Shown here piece after piece: positions 23,236 through 34,800 of a stretch of DNA of 64,000 bases. The DNA is taken from the NCBI RefSeq assembly GCF_030272615.1, contig NC_081412.1, positions 23,280,432 through 23,344,431 on the forward strand, read 5' to 3'. The translations under genes were made by a program, and so were the position numbers. This DNA comes from Cryptomeria japonica. Taxonomy: Eukaryota > Streptophyta > Pinopsida > Cupressales > Cupressaceae. Below the pieces are notes generated by a model that was not told the origin of the DNA, searched no databases, and saw only the letters and a list, made by a program, of their open reading frames with translations. Position 1 is the first letter of the stretch; each line of letters starts with the position of its first letter.

Positions 23236-24582
23236 TTTATTATAAAAAAATGCATTTAAATATCTCCATAAGAGACATGGTTTCTATTTTGATTTAGAAC
23301 ATAAAATGTCATAAAAATCATGAAATAGATGACATACATTAACCAATTTTAACCAATTTCATAGCACATCAAGTTGTAATTATATAGTTGTATTTAAATT
23401 GGAATAAGGACTACAAATCAAAATAAGGATTAATGTCCTAGCAATTTACAAGTGCACATTAGTTCTACAAATCTTTATCTTTGTCATTACATATAATTGT
23501 TTCATGGTCAAACAGAACTGTCTTGCATCTTCATATTAGAAATGGTCCAACCCTTCAACAAGGTTGGCAAATAATTATATTTATAATCAAACTAAATTTG
23601 AGACCAAATATGCAGATGTGCAATCACTAGCACGTGCATTTAGCCATACATACCCTAGATAGCCTCTAGCTACTAATGACTTCTAACTAATATACAACTC
23701 TCAAAGTACTAAGAACTAACAATGCATATGGCCAGAGCATCTCTTTCACCAATGTTTAAATGTTGACCATCTATTGAAAACACTACCATCTCTTGTTTGA
23801 CTCGTTCAAAATGACTATAAAGGGGATTTCATAATATATTGACCAAAACATACTAGCACTTGCATTTAGCCATACATACCCTAGATAACCTCTAGGTACT
23901 AATGACTTCTAACTAATATACAACTCTCAAAGTACTATGAACTAACAATGCATATGGCTAGAGCATCTCTTTCACCAATGTTTAAATGTTGACCATCTAA
24001 TAAAAACACTAGCATCTCTTGCTTGACTTGTTCAAAATGACTATAAAGGGGAGTTCATAATATATTGACCAACACACTACTTTTATAATCTATCAATATT
24101 GACTAACATACTCTTGCCATACCCCACAAGGAAAGTGCAAGCTAGGTCCCCTTTAGCTACTTTAAAGCTTACTATTTTGACTCTCGAGCAAATATTTGTT
24201 TTTATCAGCATAGCAGCAAGCTTCTGCCATTTAGACTTTAAGTTTTTTATTAAAAGGGAATCCTCAGACTTACATATGTTAATTAGGAAGGACTCCTTAT
24301 GCCTTCCATGGACTGCCTGGTTGCATTCCTTCTCCTCTATTAGAAGGAATTTTGATGCTTCCATTTTGAATTATGATGAAAATCTATTTGCTATCTTAGC
24401 TCTACAAATTCTACATAATCAGTATAATTATGGCTCTGCCTTTACCAATTAAAAAAAAACACTCTTGTCATACCATGTTCCTGAGTTAATTTAATTAACT
24501 TCCATATTTTATACATCTTCTATCTATGATGTTAAGAAACGAGTAATTTCAATCAAATTCTTTCCCATGTATGATTCAATAC
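23236..24582. other. AT-rich spacer between block B and the copia element
   Basis: Contains a two-copy 236-bp tandem repeat (listed separately). At 24099-24452 there is an open frame on the plus strand, with a weak resemblance to LTR-element RNase H that I do not consider sufficient. No gene was recognised. Confidence 0.5.
23622..24082. repeat. Two-copy tandem repeat, period 236 bp
   Basis: TGCATTTAGCCATACATACC at 23635 recurs at 23871, and similarity runs through AACATACTAGCAC/AACACACTAC. Roughly 94% identical by eye. Confidence 0.85.
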
Positions 24583-25405
24583 TGTTATTTTTAGTACTTT
24601 CAGATTAGATAACACTTAGAAAATTAGAATTGTTGATAACTAGGTTTAATTAGATTTATTGTTTTTAGATTTAAGCATAGAAATAGAAAATGAATGCATA
24701 AAGACAAGACAAAGATACCCTGGGAAAACCTCCTAGAAGGAAAAAAAACCAGCCTGAAAAGATCCACAGATCTGATTATGGTTTTGAATTCAACTGATAA
24801 TTACACACTTATCTGGAGTATAGATGTTGCAGTCACAAGGGAGATGACATAGAGGCCTTCACAATTAGTTTGCTAATGGAGGTCATGAATTGCAGTTCTT
24901 CTAATCTGACTTGTTGTATGTAACAATGGTAGCAGCAACCCTTCTATGGAGTTCTTTATCTCTTGAAGATGATCTGCTGCCTTGCTTAAGTTCGATGTCT
25001 TCTGTTACTGATCTGCACACCTCTTAGAATAGTTCACTGTAAATTAATTGACTTGAATATCAATTTCGCTTCCTTAGTATATTTCGCACCTTGTTGCAAA
25101 AGACTGAATTGAATTGATGTTGTGTGAAGTGTATGCTTTATTTATAGGAGTAGCAATACTTCTTGATCATGTCGGCCTTCTTGCAATTAAACATATTAAT
25201 TCATTTAATTCCTTTTAACCAAAATGGATAGGGTCGGCCCTATCAAGGAGGCGTGGTGAGTTTGGATGTGGCGTGAAGACTTTTAGGTGGAGCCGAGAGG
25301 TATAGGGCCTGGCCCTATATGTAGGAGAAGGAGTTGGCCCCCTTTGGCGGATTCTAATGTTGCCCAAGGCAATAGGAATCCGCCAGGCCCTAATTATAAC
25401 CAACA
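24583..25405 (-). repeat. 3' LTR of the copia element (823 bp)
   Basis: Direct repeat of 29943-30753 with TG...CA termini. The left edge abuts the AATAC target duplication and the right edge abuts the polypurine tract. Confidence 0.95.
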
Positions 25406-25414
25406 CTCCCTCTT
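25406..25414 (-). promoter_or_regulatory. Copia polypurine tract
   Basis: AAGAGGGAG on the minus strand directly upstream of the 3' LTR, the expected plus-strand primer. Confidence 0.85.
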
Positions 25415-25473
25415 AATTAGGGCAGAGAATCATAACCATAATCTTTCGTCTTGCACACAAGCATAGACTGGAT

Positions 25474-25806
25474 CCATCTTACATTGCCCGCAGAGGATGG
25501 TTGACCATCTTACATTGCCCGCAGAGGATGGTTTAACAATTACACTTCTCCCTGAGAAGTTTACAATACCACCTTGCATTGCCCGTAGAGGGTGTTTAAC
25601 ATTTACAATACCATCTTACATTGCCCACAGAGGATGGTTAATAATTATACTTCTCCCTGAGAAGTTTACAATACCACCTTACATTGCCCGCAGAGGGTGG
25701 TTAACATTTACAATACCATCTTACATTGCCTGCAGAGGATGGTTAATAATTATACTTCTCCCTGAGAAGTTTACAATACCACCTTACATTGCCCGTAGAG
25801 GGTGGT
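25474..25806. repeat. Tandem hairpin array between RNase H and the polypurine tract
   Basis: Seven units have the form (A)CCAYC-TTACATTGCCCGCAGAG-GRTGG(T): 25474-25500, 25504-25532, 25568-25596, 25610-25638, 25673-25701, 25715-25743, 25778-25806. Units with ACCATC on the left end in GATGGT, and those with ACCACC end in GGTGGT, so the stem pairs in both versions. One unit (25568-25596) has a damaged stem (GGTGTT). Three further small hairpins, CTTCTCCCTGAGAAG, sit between units (25545-25559, 25650-25664, 25755-25769). The composite period is about 105 bp. Confidence 0.9.
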
Positions 25807-25824
25807 TTTATACAATACAAAGTA

Positions 25825-26802
25825 TCACTGAAATTGAGACTCCCTCTCAATTGGAGTTTCATTTTCCACAATACCAAGTCTATCCCTAAAGTACACAAAC
25901 TTCACTTTGGATAGAGGCTTGGTAAGAATATCTACAACCTGCTCATCAGTGCTGGCATACTTCAGCTGAATAGCACCTCTTTGCACCATATCCCGAATAA
26001 AATGATAATGGGTTTCCACATGTTTTGACCTGTCATGAAACACTGAATTGATAGACATTTTAATAAAACTCTGGTTATCACAGTGAATAACTGTAGGATC
26101 CCATGGCTGACCAAACAGCCCATCAAGAAGCTTACGAAGCCACACTGCTTCCTAGGAAGCTACACTTGCTGCAATATACTCAGCTTCAGCAGTACTCAAT
26201 GCCACTAAGGATTGTTTTCTGCAAGCCCAAGAGATCACTGCAGAACCCAAGCTAAAACAAATACCAGAGGTGTTTTTCCTGTCTTTGCCACTTCCAGCCC
26301 AGTCTGCATCAAAATAACCTTCCAAGGTTATTGGAGTGTTAAGTGGATACTTCAGCCCAAAACCAACTGTGGCTCGCAAGTATCTTAGGATATGCTTGGC
26401 TGCAACAAGGTGAACATGCTTGGACAAGCTCATGAACTGGCTGAGAGCATTCACAGCAAAACATATGTCTGGTCTAGTGTTAACTAGATACATCAGTGAT
26501 CCAATCAACTGTCGGTACTCGGATGGATCTACAAATTCAAAGTTAGCTGCAGAAACACTTAACTTCTTTAAGTTAGATTCCATAGGAATAGACATTGGTT
26601 TACAATCCATCATTCTAAATCTTTTCAAAATGTCAATAGTATACTTTCCTTGACTTAGAAAAATTTCGTTATATCTTTGTCATACTTCTAGACCTAGGAA
26701 ATAATGCATTAGACCTAAATCTTTCATTTCAAATTTCGAAGCTAGTTCTTTCTTGCATCTAATAATAAGTTCATCTTTACCAGTAAGAAATAAGTCATCC
26801 AC
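25825..26802 (-). pseudogene. Copia RT C-terminal part and RNase H
   Basis: Continues in the same frame after the stop in the RT active site. It starts VDDLFLTGK (the tail of the YVDD motif) and passes a TGA at 26680-26682 where the family has Trp (LEV-W-Q). RNase H follows, with YLVNTRPDICFAVNALSQF, GYFDADWAGSGKDRKNTSG, ISWACRKQSLVALSTAEAEYIAA, a TAG at 26152-26154 before EAVWLRKLL, then HCDNQSFIKMSIN and the final HVETHYHFIRD and DILTKPLS motifs. The last stop is at 25825. The RNase H acidic residues are preserved; the lesions are only stops. Confidence 0.93.
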
Positions 26803-27489
26803 TTAAAGAACTAGAATTAGCATTTCATCATTGGCTACTTTAAAGTAAATGTTAGAGTCAGCATCATTTTTACAAAAGCCTAGACTTAGCAAATATTTAT
26901 CAATTCTTTCATACCAAGCACGAGGAGCTTGTTTAAGACCATACAGAGCTTTCTTTAACCTGCACACATGGGTTAATCTATCCTGAATCTCATATCCCTC
27001 AGGTTGCTCAATATAGACTTCTTCCTCAATGACATCATTGAGGAAGGCAGTCTTAACATCCATCTGATGTAGTTTCCAACCCTTAGCAGCAGCAATAGCA
27101 ATTGTCGTTCTAATGGAAGTATATCTAGCAACAGGAGCAAATGTTTCTTCATAGTCTATGTCTTCCTTTTGGGAAAAACCACGCGCTACAAATCTAGCCT
27201 TATATTTTTCAATACTACCATTGGCATTATGTTTAATTTTAAATAACCATTTAGAGGAAACAACAGATTTACCTTTGGGTCTGGGCACAATGTCCCATAC
27301 ATCGTTCTTGATGATTGACTGATATTCTTCATCCATAGCAAGCTTCCAGGCATGATGACTTAAGGCTTCTTCAACATTGCAAGGTTCAGTTTCAATGAGA
27401 TTACACATTAAAGAAACATAGTTGGAAAATACCTGAGGTCTCTTAGTTTCACGGAAGATGCCACTTGGAGCAGCAAATCTTTCAGCTTC
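26803..27489 (-). pseudogene. Copia reverse transcriptase, N-terminal part
   Basis: Contains WDIVPRPKGKSVVSSKWLFKIK, KYKARFVARGFSQ, YEETFAPVARYTSIRT, LHQMDVKTAFLNDVIEEEVYIEQPEG, CRLKKALYGLKQAPRAWYERI and ends LILVL followed by TAA at 26803-26805. In this family the next residue is the Tyr of the YVDD catalytic motif, so the stop replaces the first residue of the active site. It is preceded by a stop at 27490-27492. Confidence 0.93.
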
Positions 27490-29367
27490 TTAAATGGTGT
27501 TTCTTACCCAAAGTGGCCTCTTTTTGGTAACGACAATGTCACTAGGAATATCAGTGGGATTCATGGGTTCTGGAGGATCATCATGATCATCTTGAGGTGG
27601 AGGTTCAACTTGCTCCCTCTGAATCTCAGGATTAGTATCAACATTTATATTTTGATTATCATTAGATTCATCAATAACACAAGAACCTTTCGATTTCTTA
27701 AAAGCAATGTCTTCTTCAAATTTAACATCCCTACTTACCTCAACATACCTTTGACTTAGGATGTAAATCCTGAATGCCTTGGAGGATTCACTGTATCCGA
27801 CTAGCATGCCTTTCTTTTTGGAGGGTTCCAACTTTGATCGCTTTTCCTTGGGCACATGAACATAGACGGGACTTCCAAAGATTTTGAGGTGACTAATGTC
27901 TGGTTTGGATCCCGTGAAGGCTTCTTCCGAGGTCATGTTCTTTAGAGCACGATGAGGACATCTATTCTGGATATACACTGCTGTTCTAGAGGCCTCAGCC
28001 CATAGAAAGGTCTGCAAGTCTTGATCGTGGATCATAGCCTTTGCAGCCTCTACAATGGTCATATTCTTCCTTTCAGCAACACCATTTTGTTGAGGATTGT
28101 ATGGAACACAAAACTCCCTCTTAATTCCTGACTCAACACAAAAATCATAAAAGCTATCGGAGGTATACTCACCTCCATTGTCAGATCTTAAACATTTAAT
28201 TCTTTTACCAGAGGAGTTTTCAGTTAATGCTTTAAACTCCTTAAATTTACTTAAGACTTCATCAAATTCTTTAGATTTCAAAAAGTAGATCCAAGTTTTC
28301 CTAGAGAAATCATCTATGAAGATTACATAATAAAGAAATCCACTAGGAGATGCTATAGACATAGGACCACATAAATCAGAGTGAACAAGTTCTAGTTTGT
28401 CTTTAGCTCTATTTTCACTTTTATGAAATGGACTTTTAACATTCTTGCCAATAGCACAACCTTTACAAGTGTTATCATGAACTTGACTGAGTTTAGGCAT
28501 ACCTTTGACTAACCTTTCAAGGGAAGGAAGAGCTTGATAATGAAGATGTCCAAGTCTTCTATGCCATAACTCACAGGATTCCAGAGCCTCATTAATGAGG
28601 GCTTGAATAGGGTTAGTAGAGAGCTTATAAAGACTATCATATCTATGACCAATTATACGAGCAAATTTAAAACTAGCTTTCTTATACCAAGCAAGAACTT
28701 TTCCCTCAGAAAATGCAATTTGATAACCTTTATCTTCTAGAGCAGAAATAGAAATTAGATTTCTTTTAATTCCAGGAACAAACAATATATCACTGAGATG
28801 CAAGGAAATACCAGAATCTAAATTTAGAGAAGTAGAGCCAGAACCTCTTACTGAATAACGAGCGTTGTCACCAATTACCACGTGAAGGCTGGTATCCTTT
28901 TCTACTAGGCCTAAAAGGTGATCACAGTAACCTGTGATGTGTCTGGAGGCACCACTGTCAATCAACCATGTATTTCTATCTGAAGGAACACTGCTAGATA
29001 GAGCGGAGATGAATAAGAAGTCATCATTTTGTTTTGAGACTTCATTTAGGTTTGTTTCACTTTGGTTAGGGTTATTTTGACATTCCTTAGCATAGTGACC
29101 GAATTTGTCACATCTAAAACATCGCACACGCGAAGTATCTCTTGGTTTCTTCCAAGGGTGTTGGGAACTAAATGGTCTGAATTCCCTATTTCTTTTAGGA
29201 TAAGGTTGCTTCCAATTTCCCCCGTTCTTGCATTGAGTTGCAAGCATGTGATGATCATCTACATGGAGGCTCTTGGTTTGTCCTCTTGTGATGAGGCGAG
29301 ACTCTTCTTGGATGCAATCATTCTTAAGGCGATCAAGGGTAGGTAACTCAGACCTGCCACTTATGGT
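27490..29367 (-). pseudogene. Copia zinc knuckle, protease and integrase
   Basis: Downstream of the gag stop the same frame runs for over 600 codons. It has a CCHC zinc knuckle (CFRCDKFGHYAKEC), an aspartic protease active site (WLIDSGASRHITG), a GAG pre-integrase HHCC (WHRRLGHLHY...CKGCAIGK), and an integrase core with acidic residues in VHSDLCGPM, CLRSDNGGEYTS and NGVAERKN. The C-terminal segment KIFGSPVYVHVPKEKRSKL and an acidic linker follow. It ends at a TAA at 27490-27492. All catalytic residues are visible. Confidence 0.95.
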
Positions 29368-29850
29368 TTAGATAAATGACTCCCATGAGTGAGGTAGACC
29401 ATTAAGGGCAATCATGACAAGGTCTTTGTCTTCCATGTTATGGCCAATTAAACCTAGCTGATTCTTTAGTTCTGAAATTCTCATAAAGTAGGAAATAACA
29501 TAATCTTCTTTAGCCATTTTGATATTAAGTAGTTGTTGTCTTAAAGTAATTGCCCTACTGAGATTGTTAACTTCATATGTACCTTGTAGATGACTAAACA
29601 TTTCCCTTGCAGTGGTAAATGAGGCAATAGAGGTGACGAGGTGGTCTTTGACTGAATCAATGAGAATCTTCCTGGCCTTGACAGCATCCTTTTTGAATTG
29701 TTTTAACTCAGCTGCATCTGTGGGCTCAGTTAGCTCTTTCGCTTCTATGAATTGGAGAAGATCTTCTTCCTCAAGAGCCAACTTGATTCGAACTTTCCAT
29801 GCAGTAAAATTTAGATTCCCATCAAGCCTATCTTCAACTTTCAACCCCAT
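29368..29850 (-). pseudogene. Copia gag (UBN2-type), interrupted by a stop
   Basis: 160 codons from the ATG 92 nt downstream of the 5' LTR: MGLKVEDRLDGNLNFTAWKV, LRQQLLNIKMAKEDYVISYF, LNGLPHSWESFI, the hallmarks of plant copia gag. TAA at 29368-29370 follows SWESFI, where relatives usually have Gln (CAA). The downstream frame continues without a shift. Confidence 0.93.
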
Positions 29851-29930
29851 TGACCTAACCTACAAATGCGACAACAATCTGGAAATAAAGGAGTACTGAA
29901 TTCTAAATCTGAAGTTTGATCTAACCTAAA

Positions 29931-29942
29931 GCTCTGATACCA
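29931..29942 (-). promoter_or_regulatory. Copia primer-binding site (initiator tRNA-Met)
   Basis: TGGTATCAGAGC on the minus strand immediately after the 5' LTR, an exact match to the classic initiator-Met PBS of plant LTR elements. Confidence 0.95.
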
Positions 29943-30753
29943 TGTTATTTTTAGTACTTTCAGATTAGATAACACTTAGAAAATTAGAATTGTTGATAAC
30001 TAGGTTTAATTAGATTTATTGTTTTCAGATTTAAGCATAGAAACAGAAAATGAAGGCATAAAGACAAGACAAAGATACCTTGGGAAAAAAACCCAGCTTG
30101 AAAAGATCCACAGATCTGATTATGGTTTTGAATTCAACTGATAATTACACACTTATCTGGAGTATAGATGTTGCAGTCACAAGGGAGATGACATAGAGGC
30201 CTTCACAATTAGTTTGCTAATGGAGGTCATGAATTGCAGTTCTTCTAATCTGACTTGTTGTATGTAACAATGGTATCAGCAACCCTTCTATGGATGGAGT
30301 TCTTTATCTCTTGAAGATGATATGTTGCCTTGCTTAAGTTCGTTGTCTTCCGTTACTGATCTGCACACCTCTTAGAATAGTTCGTTGTAAATTAATTGAC
30401 TTGAATATCAATTTCGCTTCCTTAGTATATTTCGCACCTTGTTGCAAAAGACTGAATTGAATTGATGTTGTGTGAAGTGTATGCTTTATTTATAGGAGTA
30501 GCAATACTTCTTAATCATGTCGGCCTTCTTGCAATTCAACATATTAATTCATTTAATTCCTTTTAACCGAAATGGATAGGGTCGGCCCTATCAAGGAGGC
30601 GTGGTGAGTTTGGATGTGGCGTGAAGACTTTTAGGTGGAGCAGAGAGGTATAGAGCCTGGCCCTATATGTAGGAGAAGGAGCTGGCCCCCTTTGACGGAT
30701 TCCAATGTTGCCCAAGGCAATAAGAATCCGCCAGGCCCTAATTATAACCAACA
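29943..30753 (-). repeat. 5' LTR of the copia element (811 bp)
   Basis: Direct repeat of 24583-25405, followed on the plus strand by the AATAC target duplication. It should contain the element promoter. Confidence 0.95.
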
Positions 30754-31048
30754 AATACAATATCTACATATGCATGATATCTATTTTTGTTCAGCTATGT
30801 TTATCATTTAATAACAAATTTTAAAAAAAATACTGTACATTATTTTGTATTAATATGTTCATTTCTTTTCTTTCATAATATCATTAGATCATAAACCACG
30901 TCTCTCATCGTCATGGACCTCCTCCAAGATGCACCACTCCTCAAGAAGTTGGTTGAAGGCTATATTAACAGCTACCTCATTCCCGAGGATAAGTTCAATG
31001 CCACAATGAAAGGGTATGACCTTTATCATAGCTAAGCTCTCACCAGGG
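30754..31048. other. Short spacer between the copia element and block C, with a coding-like fragment
   Basis: On the plus strand, 30913-31035 reads as a 40-residue open frame starting MDLLQDAPLLKKLVEGYINS with regular codon use and few AT-rich codons, unlike its surroundings. It could be an exon fragment captured during duplication. I do not recognise the protein and see no splice or promoter support. Confidence 0.3.
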
Positions 31049-31569
31049 AATGACAAACAATCATTGAAATTGCTAAAGTCACAGTCCAAGCATCGAAATC
31101 AAATTCCCAGGTGACAAAAGAAAACAAACTTTGAAAATACAGAAGCAGCTAAAATTTAACCTGCAATCAAGGTTCCGCCCAAAGTTTGTGGATTGGTAAA
31201 AAATGAATTTAAAGAAATATTTTTCCAATATATTGAAAAAACTGTACAAAAGTGAATGAAAAAAAAATTCTGTACATTTTATGCTTGATGTCAATTCTAG
31301 AGCCTTGATTTTACTGATTTCTCTGCACAACTAAGGCCAAAGGGAACATATAACACAACGATGAAACAACAGCGCGTTGGTTCACCGTTGAGGCTTGACC
31401 TGATCCTTTGCTTTCAGAATCAGAATGAAATTTTTTGGCAACCTTCACAGTACAGATACTTCTCAGGCCCAACTTCTAAACCGGTCTATGCCCATGATAT
31501 GTACTGCATGCAGCCATTGAGAATGTTCTGAAAAGCATCCCAAAGAGGAGTAACATCTGATTTGGAAAA

Positions 31570-31575
31570 TTTATT
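31570..31575 (-). terminator. Candidate polyadenylation signal AATAAA, BTB copy C
   Basis: Conserved in position and context with copies A and B, about 290 nt beyond the stop codon. Confidence 0.5.
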
Positions 31576-31866
31576 CAAGCTACAGGCAGCACTAAAATCC
31601 AAAGGACCATGTTGCTTCAAGCATCCAAAACAGGTTTGAGGTTTCAATTTACTGCGGCCTTCCCAAAAGTAATGACGGTGCAAATTCTGGATGAATTTGA
31701 AGGAATAGAAACTACCCAAACCATGTCCAAACTTAAATATTGCAGTGCAGCCCATTTGAGTGCGTCCTTGAGCATCCAAAACAAAGAATAACAATTAAGT
31801 TCCAAAAGTATAGGAGCAATGTACAAACACATATAAAGAAAATGCATCCTTCCTATCCAGGACTCT

Positions 31867-34800
31867 CTACAGGGCAACCTCTGAAGAAACCAGGCGGTGA
31901 GTCTCCCAAACTTCAACCCCCTGCATCTCTGCCCTTGCCACAAAAAGCCTATCCCCACCCGCAGCAAGGGCCATAACTTCCTGTCCGGTATGTCTCCTGC
32001 TGTGCTCAATAAAATTCCTCCTGAACGAGGTCTCCCAATACTCTTTCTCATTCAAACCCGCTCTGGCAGCTGCTAAAGGAACCTCAGACCATACTTCCAA
32101 ATCACCACCTCTGCTACAAAATATCTGTTTTCCATAGCCCAGCAGCTTAGTATCTGGTCTCCCATCATTAACTGCCAGGGCAGGATTGGTTTCAGTCATC
32201 TGCATCCACGGGTCCTGGGGCTTCAAGTGCCTGAGGTCAGCCATGGCTAACTTGCCTGTCATTACACTCACCTTAAAAATACCAGCTAAATCTTCATTGT
32301 ATGTTACATCTGCAAAGCTGTCGCGTTCCATGACCCTCGCGTCTCCGTTTGAATTAGGCTCTTTCCATTCCCATACAATTTTATCGGCCCGCACATCCCA
32401 GAGCCGTGTATAACTGCTGTAACCAAATGTCCCACCATGTACACCAGTAGCCATGAGCAGGTCCTTAGAACCCAGGTACATCAATTTAGTGGCCACTTTT
32501 GAATGTGCTGAACGGCCATTCTCTCGGCCAATTTCCTGCATTTCAATAATTGCGTGCAAATGAGAACAATTTACAAGCAGGCCAACAAAATTGTATGGTG
32601 ACTAAGGCAAAATCATTGGCTGAGGATCAACAGTCATAAATGTATCCAATTATGTTCAGATGACCTCTAGACAATCATTGGCTTAGTTTTAATTCAATAA
32701 TTATGATCAAAGAGCAAGTTTTAGGATCCTCCTTTCCAATTCTAACATTACTCAACATCACTTTCATGGGGTTTATGTGCTTTGTGGATTGCCTCGTGAT
32801 TAATAGAAGTGTAAACGTTGTTTTAAAAATTACAAGCTTAAATAAAATTCAATATCTACCTTCACGATTTGGAGATTTTCTTTGTCTACCATCAGAATTG
32901 CGTTGTCTGTGTGCTGCCCAGTCTCAAAGCTGGCAAAAATTGCTGATTCTGATGAGGTGACTGACTGAACACACGTTCGATATATACGAGTATCATTACG
33001 ATCAGACCAGGCTATGCTCTTCACATGTGTGCCATTCATTGTGTCATAGATGTGAAGTCCTGGGAAGTCCTGTAGACGTAGAGCACAAATATATCTAGTC
33101 ATAACATTGTACATAAAATCTTAGAAAATACAAACAAACAAACACTGTCTATTCATCACATCATTTGCAACCAAATAGGAAGACTGCTTTTTATTGAGCT
33201 TAGTAATGCAGTCTTCCTAGCAAGCATTCTAGATGCACTTTTCAATATTGTATGGAAAAAGAGTAAATACACTTTCAATAATAGGAGATATCATTTTAAA
33301 ACTGTAACAATCTTCTAATCAAGCAGTGCAATTCAAGGAAATAAGTTCATCCAATCAACGACAGCTAGTGGAACTCATTTAACAATGTAACGTATTTTAC
33401 CTGGCAAGCATTCTACGTTCATTTTCAGTAGCATATAGGAAAGAGGTAAAAATAAAATGCACCCAATCAAGCAAGCTAGAAGAACTCATCTAAAAAATGA
33501 AGCAGTTAATGCAATTTGCCCAGAATGCTTGCTAGATTCACCTGTCGGCATTTTATGGAAGAGGATAGATACACTTTGAATAATGGGGGAGTTGTTTTAA
33601 AACTGTGACAATCATGTAATCAAGCACTGCAATTCAAGGAAATTGCTTCATTCAATCAAACAAAGCTAGAGGAAGTCGCTTAAAACTGAAGAAATCTTCT
33701 AAAAGATAATGATTTGTCAGTTACCATTCTAGATGCACCTTTAAGTACTATACTGGAGTATCTAGATGCAGTTCCGTGCAATCTTCTAAAAAGTGGCAGA
33801 GACTCAGAGAAACATATGTGTAAATCGAACAAAGCTTAAGAGGTCAATTTAAAGCTAAAAACAGAGACAATCTTCTACAAAAAGATAAGCAATTATAGGA
33901 GCTGCTTAGCTAGGATCCTTGAAAAACCTCCTATCCAACAATTTGTATACACTTTTGCATACGGAAAGGCTTCGTTGCAATTCAATGTTTCAAGAATTCA
34001 TCCAATAACAATAAGAATCTTGTAAACAACTAAAGCAATTCAAGGACTGCCTTTCCAGCATTCTTGAGATGACCAATCTATCCATCATTCTCGATGAACC
34101 CTTACATATTCACTACGAAAAGATACAGATGTACTGTAAAGTGATTGTAATGAAATTCTAACCCTTCAATTAATGTATCTTGCAAGCGGGATGGACAATT
34201 TCCCATTAGTATTGGAAAGAGGGATAGACAACTTCCTAAATAGGCCGTCTAGATTGCTGAATCGGCAATTTCCCAATTATGAAATGTAAATTATTTATTA
34301 ATGTATCTGGATTGCCGGATAGACGGTCTCCCAATTACCGCTGGAGTTTGGGATAGACAGTTTCCCAATCAGACTATTTAGAATGCTGAATCTACCAATT
34401 TCCCAGTTACGAAAAGTATATCTGGACAGTTGATTCCAGATAGAGTTTTCATAATTGAACATTGGAAATAATGTAAAAAATAATCAATTTACCAATTCGT
34501 GCGTCTATAATACTAGATGGGCAATTCCCCATTTTTTAACGGAAAGATCAATAGATATTAAACAATGAAAATAAATACTTGCGAACAAATGGGATCATCC
34601 CAAGACGAACCGACTGGCAAAGCCGGGATACAAACTATGATGGAAATAGCAAATCCCTAATTCAAAAGCTTATACAGACCCAATTAAACTTAAAAGTACA
34701 TTAAAAGTAATCTCACCTTGGACCCAACTGCTGCTCGGCTCTCAGAAATCCTGTGCAGGGAATCGACCTCGTATAATTCTGTTAGTGTAGTGGTCTGCTT

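Larger units (their letters stand above)
24583..30753 (-). mobile_element. Full-length Ty1/copia LTR retrotransposon
   Basis: Perfect target duplication AATAC at 24578-24582 and 30754-30758. LTRs are 24583-25405 (3') and 29943-30753 (5') on the minus strand, beginning TGTTGGTTAT and ending AATAACA. A PBS abuts the 5' LTR and a PPT abuts the 3' LTR. A single gag-protease-integrase-RT-RNase H frame (29850-25825) is recognisable from end to end without frameshift but carries five in-frame stops. LTRs differ by roughly 22 substitutions and a few small indels (about 97% identical by eye), so insertion is fairly recent. It lies between BTB blocks B and C. Confidence 0.95.

Noticed and set aside
24099-24452. 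Open frame with RNFDASILNYDENLFAILAL, faintly like LTR-element RNase H
   Set aside because: Only a few residues match, no neighbouring pol motifs are present, and the opposite strand is equally open.
25474-25806. Resemblance to a CRISPR array (short repeats with spacers)
   Set aside because: Spacers are themselves repeated hairpins, the units are inside a plant retrotransposon, and there are no cas genes.
25497-25889. 130-codon plus-strand open frame with repeated LTLPAEDG/IPPYIARRGW units
   Set aside because: It reads through the antisense hairpin array of the copia element; the protein repeat follows from the DNA repeat.
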